Counted from the first letter of the stretch, positions 1 through 12,100 are shown. The stretch: DNA of 64,000 bases from Bacillus weihaiensis (GCF_001889165.1 NZ_CP016020.1:3198501-3262500), one strand, 5' to 3'. The notes: generated by a model from the sequence alone, not told the origin. A program made the numbers and translations.

Positions 1-271
1 ATCTTTTTTTTGCTGAAGCATTTTCAAGCTCAAAAGTGAACGATACAGTCAGCTTTTCTTCGGCATGATTTAAAATACCGTGAGTGTTGTTCATAGCACG
101 TTCAACTTTTCCATATAAGGCTAGCGTCATCGCATCTAAAATGGAGGATTTCCCACTTCCAGTAGGACCGAAAATACCAAAGATACCTCCGTCACAAAGA
201 GAATCAAAGTCAATGGTTTGCTTTTCTCTAAAGCTATGCAAACCAGCTACTGATAACTGAATGGGCTTCAT
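1..271 (-). CDS. sbcC: SbcC nuclease subunit, N-terminal fragment
   Basis: This is the first 90 codons of SbcC, the SMC-like ATPase partner of SbcD in a complex that opens and trims DNA ends and hairpins. The translation begins MKPIQLSVAGLHSF and carries a Walker A motif (FGPTGSGKSSILDAMT, about residues 34-49), as expected for the N-terminal half of an SMC/Rad50 head. The rest of the gene lies beyond the window edge. Its ATG overlaps the sbcD stop by four bases (ATGA), which implies translational coupling. Confidence 0.93.
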   Translation of the reverse strand, partial: MKPIQLSVAGLHSFREKQTIDFDSLCDGGIFGIFGPTGSGKSSILDAMTLALYGKVERAMNNTHGILNHAEEKLTVSFTFELENASAKKR

Positions 272-1455
272 TGGTCATCTCCCTCCTCAGATTCATCCTC
301 TTGATTCACAAGCTCTAAGAATAGCTTAATTAGTTCATCCTCAGGCTTTGCACCACCTGTTTGTTTTTCATAAAACTGGGTAAAAAGCTGGTCAATCGGT
401 ACATTCGCTTGTCTTGTTGCTGCAACTTCTAGCTCTTGCTCAAAAACAGGTCGAATATGAATAAAACCAGGATGCCATTTTCTCAGACGATGAATTTCTT
501 CAATAGAAAGAGTCGACGTTAAATGAATTTGCAAATCAATCCACGCATTGGCATCCTTCCCCTCATCAAGCCATTGATGGACTTGAGTTATCCCTTCTGT
601 CGCTTTCCATTTCACAAGCGGTTTTCCAGAAGAAAGAGGGATTTCTCTTATTTCAACTGGTTGATTTGGCTGTGCTTCAATAATAGTAACGGATTTTGTA
701 TAGCCAATTTCTGAAAAGCTGTACGCAAGTGGTGATCCAGAATAGCGAGTTAAGGTGCTTGCACGTTTTATAGTTTGCGGACGATGTAAGTGACCTAGCG
801 CTACGTATTGAGCGGCTTCGGGCATACTAGTTGCTGCCACTGTGTATGCCCCACCAACTTCAATTGGTCGTTCTGAATCAGTTGAGCTTCCACCCGCTAC
901 ATGAATGTGGCTCATCGCTATATTTACAGTATCCTTTTGAAATTGTTCACTCATCTTCCCAAAAATTTCACGGATCTTTTCATCATATTTATTTCTAAGC
1001 TGAACTTCTTCATGTTCTGCTGATAGGATTTGTTCAAGTCTAGCTTCAGAAGGATAAGCTAGTGCTGCCACTTGCATTTTTTGCCCGGCTTTTGGAACAT
1101 CAATTTTTATCGTATCCATCAATGGATAGCCGATTAAATGGATAGCATGATTACCTGTTAATGGTGAGGCTGCGGATAATCGATCTGGGTTATCATGATT
1201 GCCTGCTATCACAATGATTGGGCGCCTTCCATGATCAGATAGCCTTGAAAGTCCTTCGTAGAATAGCTGCTCAGCTGCAGCAGGCGGATTGACCGTATCA
1301 AATGCATCTCCAGCCATCAGGATGGCATCAATTTGTTCTTCTTCTACAATTTTCACAAGCTCGTCTATAAATTCTGCTTGCTCTACCAATCGGCTTCGAC
1401 CTTCTAATGATCGTCCTAGATGCCAATCAGCTGTATGCAATATGCGCATCAACAT
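268..1455 (-). CDS. sbcD: SbcD exonuclease, Mre11-type phosphoesterase
   Basis: This is the metal-dependent nuclease subunit of SbcCD, which acts on double-strand ends and hairpins during repair. The calcineurin-like motifs are intact: D10-W-H12, GDAFD (49-53), GNHDN (85-89), SHIH near 183 and GHLH near 222, which supply the two-metal site. The 395-residue length is normal. The start chosen follows an AAGGAAG ribosome site; the in-frame ATG two codons later is an alternative. It follows addA after a hairpin terminator and is coupled to sbcC. Confidence 0.95.
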   Translation of the reverse strand: MLMRILHTADWHLGRSLEGRSRLVEQAEFIDELVKIVEEEQIDAILMAGDAFDTVNPPAAAEQLFYEGLSRLSDHGRRPIIVIAGNHDNPDRLSAASPLTGNHAIHLIGYPLMDTIKIDVPKAGQKMQVAALAYPSEARLEQILSAEHEEVQLRNKYDEKIREIFGKMSEQFQKDTVNIAMSHIHVAGGSSTDSERPIEVGGAYTVAATSMPEAAQYVALGHLHRPQTIKRASTLTRYSGSPLAYSFSEIGYTKSVTIIEAQPNQPVEIREIPLSSGKPLVKWKATEGITQVHQWLDEGKDANAWIDLQIHLTSTLSIEEIHRLRKWHPGFIHIRPVFEQELEVAATRQANVPIDQLFTQFYEKQTGGAKPEDELIKLFLELVNQEDESEEGDDQ

Positions 1456-1492
1456 CGACTTCCTTTCTAGTTATTTACTATTCTATAAGAGC

Positions 1493-1533
1493 AAGAAAGG
1501 AAGTTCACACCTCTCATCCGTCTGTGAACTTCC
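1493..1533 (-). terminator. terminator between addA and sbcD
   Basis: An 11-bp stem (GGAAGTTCACA with its complement, 1499-1533) has a 13-base loop and is followed on the minus strand by TTTCTTGCTCTT. It starts nine bases after the addA stop. It may only attenuate, since sbcD begins about 40 bases further on. Confidence 0.7.
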
Positions 1534-1541
1534 CTGTTTCC

Positions 1542-4500
1542 TTACATTTTCACTAAGTAACCACCGTCAAAGAAAAATAAATATCTTTCTTGTAGAGGTC
1601 TTTGTATGATTTCTTCAATGGCTTTTCCATATAAATCAATTTGAACTTGATATCGATCCTTCAATATAGGCTCTGCATCAATAAAACTAGCAAATTTCCC
1701 CTTAATCGTATCTGTTTTATAGTCTAATAGAACCGTTCCTAGCTCATCCTCAAATAAGCAGTCGATGACCCCTTGTACTAAAATTGGCTCATCCATTTCA
1801 TTATCCCCATCTGATTTCAACGCATAGCTAAATGGAACCTCACGATACACTTGCTTTGCTTGAAGCATTCTAGCTCCAACCTCCGTTGAAAAGAATTGAA
1901 CGATTTGATGACGATCAATCACACTCGCTAATTGTTCTGTTAAGATTTCCTTTTCTATCAGCTCTTTAATTTTCAATTGGACTCTCTCAGCTGTTACTGG
2001 TTCTGTAATAGAAAGATGTTGCATCACTGTATGCATTGCTGTTCCTCGTTCAGCTGCTGAAATGGATTTTTCTTGCATGAAATTAGGTCGGTTGTATAGG
2101 AATGATGACGATCGTTCCTTCTTTACAAACTGCTGATCGCTGTATTCATCTCTAACCTCTTGCTGTCTTTTCAACTCGGTTACAGATTGCTTCGAACGCT
2201 TTTTCGTATTTTCTAAATAAGGATAAACAAACGTAAGCTGCTCCTTTACTAATGCCTTCTGGTCACTTTCAATGGATACCTCTTCCCCTTTTTGAATGGA
2301 AGCTAATCTCTCCGTATTTATTTGCTCTTCATTTGCAAAGACTTCCTTCAGATCCTCTCCATTTACCTTTTCAACAGTCCACTTAGATGGGTGCTGAGAG
2401 ATCTCCTCCTGTAAGCATACCATTCCATCTGACATCATATAGCAATCCTTATGGCGGATTAACGCTGGTCCCACCCAGTCCATATAGCTTTTTGCTTTTG
2501 CCCTCTCAAAGTCAGGTAAAAGCCACTCTTGATGAGAAAGGTGATTACGCCAATCAGTAAGCTTCTTTTCTGCATCCTTCAAGGTACCTACCAAGTAAAG
2601 CTTTTCCTTCGCACGTGTTAATGCAACATAAAGGACCCGCATTTCCTCAGCAAGCAATTCCATCCTCATCTTCTTTTTTAACGCAAGATATGGAAGCGTT
2701 GGATAGCTCACACGTAATTTCGGATTAATCAACTTTGTCCCAAAACCTAATTCTTTATCTAGGAGGTACTTTTTATTTAGATCCATCATATTGAATTGCT
2801 TAGAAAGTCCCGCCACAAAAACAACTGGGAACTCAAGACCTTTTGAACTATGAATTGTCATGAGTCTGACAACATCCTCTTGTTCACCTAATGCACGAGC
2901 GGCTCCTAGGTCATCGCCACGATCCTGCATTCTTTCAATAAAACGAAGGAAGCGGAACAAACCTCTAAAGGACGTTGCTTCGTATTGTCTTGCTCGATCA
3001 TATAAGGCACGAAGATTCGCTTGACGCTGCTTTCCACCCGGCATACCGCCAACAAAATCAAAAAACTTTGTATCACGGTATAACTGCCAAATTAATTCAG
3101 AAACAGATCCTTGTCTAGCAAGGTCACGCCAGCTTTCAAGTAAAGCGACAAATGCTTTTAGCTTCTGTATCAAGCTTTGATGCCTTTCATCACCTTCCGA
3201 GGATACACACGCTTTAACCGCATCATAAAACGTGCCTTTCCGATCAAAGGTACGAATTAAGGCCATTTCGTTTTCTGTCGCATCTACGATTGGTGAACGT
3301 AGCACAGCTGCTAGAGGAATATCCTGAAATGGATTATCGATGACTTTTAGCAAGGACATCATAATCGCGACTTCTGTTGCTTCGAAATATCCATTAGAAA
3401 GATTGGCATAGACAGGGATGCCCGCTTGTTTAAATTCCTCCATAATTTGAGGTGCCCATGGCATAGAACGTAATAGTATGACAACATCTCGATACGTCAT
3501 CGGTCTTGTTCCATCTATCCCTCGATCATATACAGGAAATTGTTGTTCAATAAGTTTTTTTATTCTTTTAGCCATGATTCGTGCTTCTAGCTGGACCGTT
3601 TCAAGCTCTTGCTCATCAAATAAACCAGCTTGCTCTAGCTCCTCGGACTCAGATTCGTTGTCCTTGCCACCCTTCTCAATTAAGAGTAGCTCAGTACTCA
3701 TTTGTTCGTTTTCAGGGTAGCTTGCACCTAGTTTTAGCTCAGCGTCATGATCATAGATAATCTCTCCAACATTCTCGCCCATGATCTGCTTAAACAAGTA
3801 GTTCGTGCCATCTAAAATCTCTGAACGACTTCGGAAGTTTTTCGATAAATCTATTCTCATCCCCGATACGTCCCCAGCTTGAGTAAATCGTTTATATTTA
3901 CTCAGAAAAAGGAAAGGCTCAGCCAAGCGAAAGCGGTAAATGGATTGCTTTACATCACCAACCATAAACAAATTGCCAGCTGATTCTGTATCCTTTGTCA
4001 CTAGCTTTAAGATCGATTCTTGTACAAGATTCGTATCCTGGTATTCATCGACAAGAACCTCAACAAATTGGTGCTTGTAATAAAGAGCTGCTTCACTTGA
4101 CTGATCGTCTTCACCCTTTAAGATCTGCAAGCAATAATGCTCTAAATCAGCAAAATCAACAAGTCCCTTTTCCTTCTTCATTCCCTCGTATCGGAGCGCG
4201 AATTGTTGAACAAGTGAGACAAGTTTGGACACCACAGGCTTTAAATGTAGAAAATCCTGTTTGTAATTAGAAAGGGAGCGCGAAAATAATTCATCTCGTA
4301 ATTGCTCTATTTGCTTTTTTGCTGCATTTCGTAAGGATGTTACTTGATCTGTCAGCTTTTTATCATATTGATCACCCTTCACTATTTTTGCACGTGAAGG
4401 CTTAAAGCTCTTAAGCTGCTCCCCTAATTGATCCCATGAATTCTTATGCGCCATAATGTTGGCAAGCTGCTTCAAATCATCCTCTAAATTTTCTGCACGT

Positions 4501-5264
4501 GGGGCAGGACCTGCTGGCTGCTTTGTTAGCTCCATTGCTTGTAATAATTGTTCACGAACCCCACTTAGCTGCATATCGATATCTTGAAGTAAGAATGTCA
4601 AAAATGGTAACGATTCAAAATCCGCTTCATCTTTAAGATCATACATGTTAGCTAGATCGTTAAGCCACTCGGTTGGAGTAGGATGAGATCTCGAGAAAAA
4701 ATACAGCTCTCGAATCAGTGTTTGAAGCTCCATATCACTTCGGTCTGATGTATAACGATCAACCAAATCAAAAAACTCTTCATTATTTTCATCGCTGTAT
4801 TCTTCTTCAAATAACTCATCGAGTACCTCATCAATAAGGAGTTGTCCCTCTGTTTGATCAGCAATACGGAAGCCTGGATCAATATTAATTAAATAATAGT
4901 ACTTCCTTACAACCTGTAAGCAGAAAGAATGAAGAGTTGATATAGATGCTTTATTTAATAAAGTAAGCTGTCTACGTAAATGAAGAGAAGATGGGTTATC
5001 CTTTAGTGATTTCTCAAGGGCCTCTCCAATACGGCTCCTCATTTCCGCAGCAGATGCATTTGTAAATGTCACGACTAGAAGGGAATCTACATCTACAGGG
5101 TTTTCCCTTGAAAGAATCTTTCGTATAATTCGTTCAACTAATACAGCTGTTTTTCCAGATCCAGCAGCGGCCGCAACTAAAATATCCTGTCCACTAGCAG
5201 CGATTGCCTTCCATTGATCATCCGTCCACTGGCTATTTTCTGGTTTTGCCATAAACTCACTCAT
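1542..5264 (-). CDS. addA: AddA helicase-nuclease subunit
   Basis: AddA is the UvrD-like helicase and one of the two nucleases of AddAB, the RecBCD counterpart that processes double-strand breaks for RecA loading at Chi. Visible are a Walker A site (AAAAGSGKT, about residues 31-40), the DEYQDTN Walker B/helicase II motif near 410, the [11 protein letters not shown] helicase motif near 800, and a C-terminal RecB-type nuclease with LLDYKTD. Length (about 1240) matches the family. Two starts are possible behind GGAGG: GTG at 5267 or ATG at 5264; the ATG has the better spacing. The start lies inside the end of addB. Confidence 0.96.
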   Translation of the reverse strand: MSEFMAKPENSQWTDDQWKAIAASGQDILVAAAAGSGKTAVLVERIIRKILSRENPVDVDSLLVVTFTNASAAEMRSRIGEALEKSLKDNPSSLHLRRQLTLLNKASISTLHSFCLQVVRKYYYLINIDPGFRIADQTEGQLLIDEVLDELFEEEYSDENNEEFFDLVDRYTSDRSDMELQTLIRELYFFSRSHPTPTEWLNDLANMYDLKDEADFESLPFLTFLLQDIDMQLSGVREQLLQAMELTKQPAGPAPRAENLEDDLKQLANIMAHKNSWDQLGEQLKSFKPSRAKIVKGDQYDKKLTDQVTSLRNAAKKQIEQLRDELFSRSLSNYKQDFLHLKPVVSKLVSLVQQFALRYEGMKKEKGLVDFADLEHYCLQILKGEDDQSSEAALYYKHQFVEVLVDEYQDTNLVQESILKLVTKDTESAGNLFMVGDVKQSIYRFRLAEPFLFLSKYKRFTQAGDVSGMRIDLSKNFRSRSEILDGTNYLFKQIMGENVGEIIYDHDAELKLGASYPENEQMSTELLLIEKGGKDNESESEELEQAGLFDEQELETVQLEARIMAKRIKKLIEQQFPVYDRGIDGTRPMTYRDVVILLRSMPWAPQIMEEFKQAGIPVYANLSNGYFEATEVAIMMSLLKVIDNPFQDIPLAAVLRSPIVDATENEMALIRTFDRKGTFYDAVKACVSSEGDERHQSLIQKLKAFVALLESWRDLARQGSVSELIWQLYRDTKFFDFVGGMPGGKQRQANLRALYDRARQYEATSFRGLFRFLRFIERMQDRGDDLGAARALGEQEDVVRLMTIHSSKGLEFPVVFVAGLSKQFNMMDLNKKYLLDKELGFGTKLINPKLRVSYPTLPYLALKKKMRMELLAEEMRVLYVALTRAKEKLYLVGTLKDAEKKLTDWRNHLSHQEWLLPDFERAKAKSYMDWVGPALIRHKDCYMMSDGMVCLQEEISQHPSKWTVEKVNGEDLKEVFANEEQINTERLASIQKGEEVSIESDQKALVKEQLTFVYPYLENTKKRSKQSVTELKRQQEVRDEYSDQQFVKKERSSSFLYNRPNFMQEKSISAAERGTAMHTVMQHLSITEPVTAERVQLKIKELIEKEILTEQLASVIDRHQIVQFFSTEVGARMLQAKQVYREVPFSYALKSDGDNEMDEPILVQGVIDCLFEDELGTVLLDYKTDTIKGKFASFIDAEPILKDRYQVQIDLYGKAIEEIIQRPLQERYLFFFDGGYLVKM

Positions 5265-8200
5265 CACCCTTAACCTCCTCTCTTAATCTACTTAGTATAT
5301 CCTCATTTTTTTCGCTCTTTAGTACACGATAATTATTTTCTTCTAATGAATCATCGAACTGGCAAACTGATTTGTATTCACAATACGTACAAGGCATTTT
5401 ATCTTTTATTTTGTAAGGGCTAATATCAATGACACCATCCGTAATACTTGTCCCTACTCTCTTAAAAGTAGATCGAACATGACCTCTTAAGAGCTTGAAG
5501 TCCGCTTCACTTGCGATAGAAGAATTTGAACGGAAGCTTCCATCCTTTTTCAACCCAGCCGCCACTATATTTGATGTACCACCCTCTAATAAGGAGTGAT
5601 CCATCATCTGTACGGCTTCAACATCTCCAAGTAATAGGCCCTTCATTTTAAACTTTTTAAAAATTTCATCATCCAGCTTCTCATCAGATAAAATGGTTGA
5701 CGCTTGAATCATCGGATCATGTACATGAAAATACAACACTCCTGCCGGTGACGCCTCTACCCCTAGCCACATACGTGAATTCGAGATGATTACATCAAGG
5801 TATGTCAGCATCTGCAGAGCAAGTCCATAATACACTTCTGATAATTGGACATTTTTATCACTAGATTTATAGTCAACAATTCGTAATAGCACTCCGTTAG
5901 AGCCCGCAGCTTTATCAACACGGTCAATTCTACCTGCTACCTCCATCGTGCAACCGTTTGGTAATGTAAAACGAATCGCAGGTAGTTCCCCACCTTTTCC
6001 AAAGCCAAGCTCAAGTCCAACCGGAGCAAACCCACTTGCTTTCGCATGCTCACTTAAAATAGTAGAAGCTCGAGAAAGAATTTTTTGTAGCTTTCTCTTT
6101 ATATAATGGTAACGATTAGAGCTAAGTAAAATCTCTTTTTGCAAACGCGGAGCTAGCTTTTCTACCGCATCAAAGGATAGACGATCACATTTATCCTTTG
6201 AAAGCTCCTTCCAATCCATGTTTAATTGCTGCAATCGGTCTGATATAAGCTTTAGGGCTGAATGAAACATTTGTCCAATATCTGGCGCTTCAAGCTTAAA
6301 GAACTGACGTTCCTTTAGTTTTAAACCATGTGAAGCAAAGTGAGAGAAAGGGCAGCTATTAAATTGTTCCATTCTAGAAACACTTCCTTGAATATGCTCT
6401 CCATATAACTCTCTACTCACCCCACGATCTAGCTGCTCTGTTTTATTTTCATATGAAAGGCTACTAAGCACCTTTTTCGTAATCGCTTGGTTGTAAGACG
6501 TTACAAAATAGTTATAAGCATCCCACCAAATTGGATTAATTGGGTATCCCTTTTTCCATGATTGAAGCTGTGACGTAACATAGGACAAGGTGACATGTTC
6601 ATTAACCATAAACCCTAATTGCTCCGAAAAGGACAACTGCTCTGGTTCATTAATAAGTCTTCGTTTTTCTAGTTTTGGAAAGATTTCCTCGATCCTTTTT
6701 AATAAACCTGAAGGTAATAACGTTTTCCCTTCTTCATCCGCCATCGGGTAGGATAGATAAAGATGATCTGATGGACTCATTAGCCCCATATAGATAATAA
6801 AATTCTCATCTAAAAGCTGTTGTCTACTTGTCGGTGCAAGCTGTATTCCTTGGAAATGCAAGGCTTCCCGATCATCCTCTGTTAATATCCCTTCCTCTTT
6901 AGGTCGTGCAGGTAACACACCATCATTCACACCCACAATAAAGGCGCATTTCATATTGAAAAATCTAGACTTTTCTAAGTCTGCTATTAACACTTGATCA
7001 ATACTTGGGGGAACAAGGGCAAATTTCATCGCTTCAAGTCCTGTTTCAAGCATGTCAGAAAAAAGCTTAGTCGAAACTTCCTCTTCTGCAAGCATTTCTA
7101 CAAATTCATCTAATAAGTTTACTATCGCTTGCCACGCTTGATCATGCTCTCTTGCTTCTAGCAGCTGACCTTTTTCCTCAGCCGTTTGTCTGAGTTTTTC
7201 AATTTTTTGTGGAATCTGTAATTCTTCTAGAAATACGTACAATGCTTCAGCAAGAGCTCGCCCTGTTTTCGCACGTTTCAGTCTTTTTTGAAGAGTTACT
7301 ATAGGCGTCACAACGATCCCACGAAGATGATTCAGTTTTTCTTCCATTTCCTTCTCTTCATCTGTTACGACAAATTCATCATCTAGGGAATAAAATCGAC
7401 GATATTTCCATCGTTCATCCTTTGTCCATCTTGCGCCTTGTATGCCGTATGAAAGAACATAGTTTTCTAGAACGTCCATTTCTTCTCTCATCTGCTGTTT
7501 ATCCACATCTAATGGGTACAAGAGCTCTGTTTTTACCGCTCGGAATACTGCCTCATAACGCCAAAAACCATTGATCACCTCTAGCACGGAACGAATTAAC
7601 TCTACTAGGGGATGATTCAACATGGAACGTTTTTGGTCAATGAAAAAAGGAATCTCATAATCTTTGAATACCTGTTCAATGACATCTCGATAATCGTTAG
7701 AATTTCTAATAAGTAAGGCCACATCACGGTAGCGGTAGCCCGATTGTCTCACAAGCGAATGGATTTCTCTTGCTATCCCTTCAACCTCAGCTCTTCTGTT
7801 AGCTGCTTGAAAAATCGTCACATCTGTTTCTTGTTCATAGACTGTCGTAGGCCTTGTATCGTAATAGGACTCTAAGTGCTGTAACGACGGACTATTTATG
7901 AAACGATACTGCTCTTTAAGAACAATGGGCTCCTCAATCTCTTTCTCCATATCATGAGCAAGCGTTAGGATTTTATTGTATGTTTTACCTGTCATTTGAA
8001 ACAGGTGTAATTCATGTGGAAGAAAAGCTTCATATGGCTTGTCTTGCGTTAAAGCAATTTTGACACTCTTTGCATGCTTCATGAGTGCTCCAATGACTTC
8101 AAATTCCTGTGGAGTAAAACTATGAAAGCCGTCAATATAGATGTCGGCAGCTTGTAAATAAGGTGAGTATTCTACCTTTTCAGCTAAGAGCTTCAAATAG

Positions 8201-8748
8201 TCTTCTGAATCAACGTATTGCTCACTTAAGTTTATTTCTAGCTGTTTATAGAGTATGGCCATATCATGCAGCTTGTCTGTTAATGTTTTCTTGTCGATAT
8301 CTGTGTGTGCCCTCAAGAGATATTCCTCAAGCTCCTGTGGAGACAAACAATATCTCTTGAATTCTGTAAGCATCCCTTCAAGTTGTTCAATAAACCCATT
8401 CTTATCACTAGCTTTCGCGAACACTTTGAATTCCTGCCTATTCTGTTCAACTAACTTCCTAAGCATCATTTGAATACCTGAGTTTGAGAGATGATGACGA
8501 GTAATCCCGCCTGCCTCCTGCAGTACACGCCAGGCCAGACGACTAAAGCTAAATGTCTGAGCACGAATCATACCTCCTAATTGAGGTGTTCGAATCAGCT
8601 CATATTCTGCTCCAAAGGTCATTTGATCAGGTACAAGATAAATAATGGGCGTTCCAATTGGTTCCCTTTCTAGCTTGCTTCTTATTTCATTAAGAATCGT
8701 TTCTGTTTTCCCACTACCTGAACGACCTAGAATAAATTGAATGCTCAT
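5257..8748 (-). CDS. addB: AddB helicase-nuclease subunit with Fe-S staple
   Basis: AddB is the second subunit of AddAB; it recognises Chi and carries the other RecB-family nuclease domain. The N-terminus has an intact Walker A site (GRSGSGKT, residues 8-15). Four cysteines expected to hold the 4Fe-4S staple around the nuclease are present: one near 798 (NSCPFSHF) and three at 1120, 1123 and 1129 ([10 protein letters not shown]), with the nuclease motif IVDYKSS before the last three. The 1163-residue length is typical. The stop overlaps the addA start, so the two are coupled. A gene-free gap of about 870 bases precedes it. Confidence 0.96.
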   Translation of the reverse strand: MSIQFILGRSGSGKTETILNEIRSKLEREPIGTPIIYLVPDQMTFGAEYELIRTPQLGGMIRAQTFSFSRLAWRVLQEAGGITRHHLSNSGIQMMLRKLVEQNRQEFKVFAKASDKNGFIEQLEGMLTEFKRYCLSPQELEEYLLRAHTDIDKKTLTDKLHDMAILYKQLEINLSEQYVDSEDYLKLLAEKVEYSPYLQAADIYIDGFHSFTPQEFEVIGALMKHAKSVKIALTQDKPYEAFLPHELHLFQMTGKTYNKILTLAHDMEKEIEEPIVLKEQYRFINSPSLQHLESYYDTRPTTVYEQETDVTIFQAANRRAEVEGIAREIHSLVRQSGYRYRDVALLIRNSNDYRDVIEQVFKDYEIPFFIDQKRSMLNHPLVELIRSVLEVINGFWRYEAVFRAVKTELLYPLDVDKQQMREEMDVLENYVLSYGIQGARWTKDERWKYRRFYSLDDEFVVTDEEKEMEEKLNHLRGIVVTPIVTLQKRLKRAKTGRALAEALYVFLEELQIPQKIEKLRQTAEEKGQLLEAREHDQAWQAIVNLLDEFVEMLAEEEVSTKLFSDMLETGLEAMKFALVPPSIDQVLIADLEKSRFFNMKCAFIVGVNDGVLPARPKEEGILTEDDREALHFQGIQLAPTSRQQLLDENFIIYMGLMSPSDHLYLSYPMADEEGKTLLPSGLLKRIEEIFPKLEKRRLINEPEQLSFSEQLGFMVNEHVTLSYVTSQLQSWKKGYPINPIWWDAYNYFVTSYNQAITKKVLSSLSYENKTEQLDRGVSRELYGEHIQGSVSRMEQFNSCPFSHFASHGLKLKERQFFKLEAPDIGQMFHSALKLISDRLQQLNMDWKELSKDKCDRLSFDAVEKLAPRLQKEILLSSNRYHYIKRKLQKILSRASTILSEHAKASGFAPVGLELGFGKGGELPAIRFTLPNGCTMEVAGRIDRVDKAAGSNGVLLRIVDYKSSDKNVQLSEVYYGLALQMLTYLDVIISNSRMWLGVEASPAGVLYFHVHDPMIQASTILSDEKLDDEIFKKFKMKGLLLGDVEAVQMMDHSLLEGGTSNIVAAGLKKDGSFRSNSSIASEADFKLLRGHVRSTFKRVGTSITDGVIDISPYKIKDKMPCTYCEYKSVCQFDDSLEENNYRVLKSEKNEDILSRLREEVKGDE

Positions 8749-9569
8749 GTTTATTCCCCGCTTTGTTTTTTCTTCTAAACTATTTCCTATACGTATCTAT
8801 CGTTATCTTAGAGTAGATTATCCTCAATATCAAAGGTACATTTCTTCCTTTTCCCTGCATTTATCATATAAAAAAAAGATTTTTTACACGATATATCCTA
8901 ATAGGGAGAAAGAATAAATCTTGTATACACCTAAAAATCGGCACATGGTTTTATTCTAGTTAAAACAGCTTTATCAAAAGAAAAAACCACGACTCCATTG
9001 GTGTGGTCACTAGCTTCTGTCTTATAATCTATCATTTTCTTCCCATCTTCTATTTTACTTTACTTTTCAAGAGAATTCCATTTTCACCGACTACCAACTT
9101 TTGTCTTGTTTCTCTTTTAAATCTTTGAGTCATTTTTATGCCTTTTAGTTCCGTGTCTTTCGTTTTGTCACTTACCGGCTTTACTTTTCTTCCTACCATC
9201 AAGAATCATCTATAGCAAACGTAAATTTAGTAGGTCCTAAAAATACACTTAGTCACCTATCAATCCATTAGATTTTTTTTTGACATTTGTCACCCTTATT
9301 TCTTTTCCATCTCATTATTTAGCAGAGGATGGTTGAAACAGTATTTGGTTCAGTCGATGGTTCTGGTATCTTTACCCATAATGGTATTTTCATCATAGGC
9401 TCTTCCTCACATCACTTTTATCCATACGCTTCTCTCTATTCATTTCATTTCTACGGTATTAGTTGGATTTACGATTAAATCTTTGAGGTGTTCTCTCATG
9501 CAGTAGGAACGAGGTTTAAAAGGAAAGATCCGAAACCCATTAACAGATCAACAATTACAAGAGCAAAGG
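8749..9569 (-). other. long gene-free gap upstream of addB
   Basis: No convincing gene is visible. The best minus-strand reading is a 49-codon frame at 9050-9199 (ATG, lysine-rich, no clear ribosome site), which looks like a decayed gene or chance frame. The strand is AT-rich with many stops in all frames. The addB promoter presumably lies near 8750-8900, but no clear -35/-10 pair was picked out. Confidence 0.4.
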
Positions 9570-9597
9570 TAAAGAGAGACACTAACTGCAGCGTCTC
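9570..9597 (-). terminator. probable terminator of the thiolase gene
   Basis: On the minus strand GAGACGCTG and TAGTGTCTC pair (9576-9597) around a four-base loop, using two G-U pairs, followed by TCTTTACCTTT. The T-run is weak. It begins about 15 bases after the thiolase stop. Confidence 0.5.
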
Positions 9598-9613
9598 CCT
9601 CCTATTACCCCTA

Positions 9614-10786
9614 TTATTCTCTTTCTACAAATAAGGCAACACCGATTCCTCCGCCAACACATAATGAAGCTAAGCCTTTTTTCGCTTTTTGGCGCTTTAA
9701 TTCGTGTAAAAGACTTACTACGATTCTTGAACCGGTACAACCAATTGGATGCCCAAGACTAATGCCACTACCATTCACATTTACCTTGTCTCGATTTAAA
9801 CCTAACTGCTTTTCGACCGCTAGATACTGTGCAGCAAACGCTTCGTTAATTTCGACTAAATCAAGATCTTCGATTGACCATCCCAATGAATGTAAGCCTT
9901 TATTAACAGCAGGGACTGGTCCAATTCCCATTACCTTAGGATCAACACCAGCAACAGAGTAATGAGAAATTTTCGCAAGGATAGGCAGACCTCGTTTTTC
10001 TGCTTCTTCCCTAGACATTAAGACAACTGCGGCAGCACCGTCGTTTAATGATGAGGCATTTCCTGCTGTAACTGAGCCACCCTCTCTAAAAATTGGCTTT
10101 AGAGTTGATAATTTTTCAAAAGTAACATCTCTAGGACCTTCATCTTTAGAAACAGTTATCATTCCTTTTCTCGTTTTCACTTCAATCGGGACAATCTCTT
10201 CTTCAAACCTACCACCTTCAATGGCAGCTAAGGCACGCTGATGACTCGCTAACGCTAATTCATCCTGCTCCTCACGTGACACTTCATATTCTTCTGCCAC
10301 ATTCTCAGCAGTTTCTCCCATCATAATATGGTGAATAGGATCCTCTAATATTTCCCACACACTATCTGTTACTTGACCGTGCTGAAGTCGAGATCCCCAT
10401 CTATGCTGCTTGAGCAAATATGGACTTGAGCTCATCACTTCTACTCCACCTGCAACCACAATATCGGAGTGACCAGTCTGAATTTGCATAGCTCCGGAAA
10501 GAATCGCTTGCAAGCCAGATGCACACTGCCTTTGTATCGTATACCCTGTAGTTGTTTCTGGGAAATCCGCTAAAAGAGCAGAGGTACGGGCTGTATTCGG
10601 TTCGTCTGTTCGCTGAATACAGTGCCCTAAAATAACTTCGTTTACCTCGCTTTTATGAAGCTTACTTCTCCTTACAACCTCATCTAATACTGGTACAGCA
10701 AGCTGTGTTGGCAACAGCTCTTTGAAAGCGCCTCCAAAACTTCCGATAGGTGTTCTTGCTGCTGATGTAATGACTACTTCACGCAT
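9614..10786 (-). CDS. acetyl-CoA C-acetyltransferase (thiolase)
   Basis: A 390-residue thiolase that condenses or cleaves acetoacetyl-CoA/3-ketoacyl-CoA. The three catalytic positions are intact: acyl-accepting Cys88 in QRQCASG, His346 in GHPIGCTGSR, and Cys376 in LCVGGGIG; NEAFAAQ is also present. It stands alone between addB and the signal peptidase gene, with terminators on both sides, so it is probably its own transcription unit. B. subtilis keeps a similar enzyme (YhfS) elsewhere in the same region. Whether it works in fatty-acid breakdown or acetoacetyl-CoA synthesis cannot be told from sequence. Confidence 0.93.
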   Translation of the reverse strand: MREVVITSAARTPIGSFGGAFKELLPTQLAVPVLDEVVRRSKLHKSEVNEVILGHCIQRTDEPNTARTSALLADFPETTTGYTIQRQCASGLQAILSGAMQIQTGHSDIVVAGGVEVMSSSPYLLKQHRWGSRLQHGQVTDSVWEILEDPIHHIMMGETAENVAEEYEVSREEQDELALASHQRALAAIEGGRFEEEIVPIEVKTRKGMITVSKDEGPRDVTFEKLSTLKPIFREGGSVTAGNASSLNDGAAAVVLMSREEAEKRGLPILAKISHYSVAGVDPKVMGIGPVPAVNKGLHSLGWSIEDLDLVEINEAFAAQYLAVEKQLGLNRDKVNVNGSGISLGHPIGCTGSRIVVSLLHELKRQKAKKGLASLCVGGGIGVALFVERE

Positions 10787-10921
10787 ATTTCCATCCCCTT
10801 TACATCGTAATCAGTTAATTAAGAAGGGTTGTATCCCCCACCTTTTCATTATAATCGTTTTTCCAAGGTAATTTTAGTAGAGATTTAAATATTCCTCAAT
10901 TATAAGAATCATTTTTTCTCA

Positions 10922-10958
10922 CAAAAAAATGCCAACCCTAAAACTTTAGAGTTAGCAT
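10922..10958 (-). terminator. terminator of signal peptidase gene
   Basis: A 14-bp stem with two G-U pairs (10929-10958) and a very short loop is followed on the minus strand by seven Ts. It starts directly after the sipV stop codon. Confidence 0.85.
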
Positions 10959-11462
10959 CTATTCTTTACTACTTACCGTTCCAATTACCTCGTCTATTTT
11001 CACCAACCCGAAATGGCGACTATCACGACTCTGAATTCGATTATCTCCAATAACAAAAAGATATCCATTCGGTATTTTGGTTTTATCTGTTATTTCTTCT
11101 AAAGTAAACGTACCTGTTTGTTTTATTTCATCCGTTTTACCCTCTTTTAAAAACGGCTCACTAACCTTTTGATTGTTAACGTAAAGCTGATCATCACGGT
11201 AATGGATTTCATCACCAGGTAAGCCAATCACACGCTTCACATAGGTTTCACCTGTTTCTTCTAATTGAAAGACAACAATATCAAAACGTTTCAATGAATG
11301 AAAATACATACCTAGCTTGTTAATCGAAAGTAGCTTTCCTTCCTGATAAGTTGGTTGCATCGATACTCCTTCAACCTTATATTCAACAAAGACTAAGTTT
11401 TTCAAAAAGATAACTAACAAGCATATTCCAACCGCAGTTAATGCAATTCCTCGCTTTTTCAT
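10959..11462 (-). CDS. sipV: type I signal peptidase
   Basis: A membrane-anchored leader peptidase that removes signal peptides from secreted proteins. It has one N-terminal transmembrane segment (about residues 7-26), the catalytic serine in GVSMQPT (S34), the catalytic lysine in YVKRVIGLPGD (K76), and the GDNR...SRDSRHFG box near the C-terminus. The 167-residue length fits the small Gram-positive (P-type) enzymes. The position directly after a yhjE homologue matches B. subtilis sipV, which is why that symbol is used. It follows yhjE by 17 bases and probably shares its transcript. Confidence 0.92.
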   Translation of the reverse strand: MKKRGIALTAVGICLLVIFLKNLVFVEYKVEGVSMQPTYQEGKLLSINKLGMYFHSLKRFDIVVFQLEETGETYVKRVIGLPGDEIHYRDDQLYVNNQKVSEPFLKEGKTDEIKQTGTFTLEEITDKTKIPNGYLFVIGDNRIQSRDSRHFGLVKIDEVIGTVSSKE

Positions 11463-11479
11463 ACTACCTCCTCAACAGG

Positions 11480-12100
11480 CTAACGATCAGTTTTCTTAAC
11501 GGCCATCGTTGTATTTAATCGCTTCTCAATTTTTTTACCAACAAACCATAGTAATAAAATAACGATTCCTGCGATAATTGATCGAATTGGCTGAGTGATA
11601 AGGGCATGTAAATCTTGTCCGATAAAACTCACCATAAAAATCATCACAAATTTCCCAGACAAAACAGCTAAAATAAATTGCCAATAGCTGATTCTTGACA
11701 AGCCTGCGACAACATTTATTGCTGCTGAAGGGGTAAAAGGAAAACAAAGAATTAAAAATAACGGACTAAATCCGCGTCTCTCTATCCACGTAAGAAGTCG
11801 TTTAATTCCCTTCTTGTTCCTCAGCTTTTCAAAAAGCGGCAGCCTTCCAAGCTTTCTCATCACAATAAATACTATAATAGCACCTGCGCTTGCTCCAATC
11901 CAAGATAAAAAAAATCCCATCCATAAGCCAAACGAATTCACATTGGCCACAATAAAAACAACTAAAGGTAAAAATGGCAGAAATGCTTCAAGCATTGGTA
12001 ATAAAATAGCAAAAAACGGTCCAAAAGATCGATAAGTCTCAAAAAGCTCCATTAATTTATCTAAAGAAAGAAATTCCTGTAAAGTCTCTAAATTCATCAT
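11480..12100 (-). CDS. yhjE: YhjE, VTT/TVP38-TMEM64 family membrane protein
   Basis: An integral membrane protein of the SNARE-associated (VTT, DedA-related) family, 206 residues. Several hydrophobic segments are visible (about 20-60, 65-85, 110-170, 178-195). The family core appears as GASAGAIIVFIVMRKLGR followed by the amphipathic region with FPFTPSAAINVVAGLS. Members are thought to act in lipid handling or membrane homeostasis, but no substrate is established for this branch. It precedes sipV as in B. subtilis and is divergent from yhjD. Confidence 0.85.
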   Translation of the reverse strand: MMNLETLQEFLSLDKLMELFETYRSFGPFFAILLPMLEAFLPFLPLVVFIVANVNSFGLWMGFFLSWIGASAGAIIVFIVMRKLGRLPLFEKLRNKKGIKRLLTWIERRGFSPLFLILCFPFTPSAAINVVAGLSRISYWQFILAVLSGKFVMIFMVSFIGQDLHALITQPIRSIIAGIVILLLWFVGKKIEKRLNTTMAVKKTDR

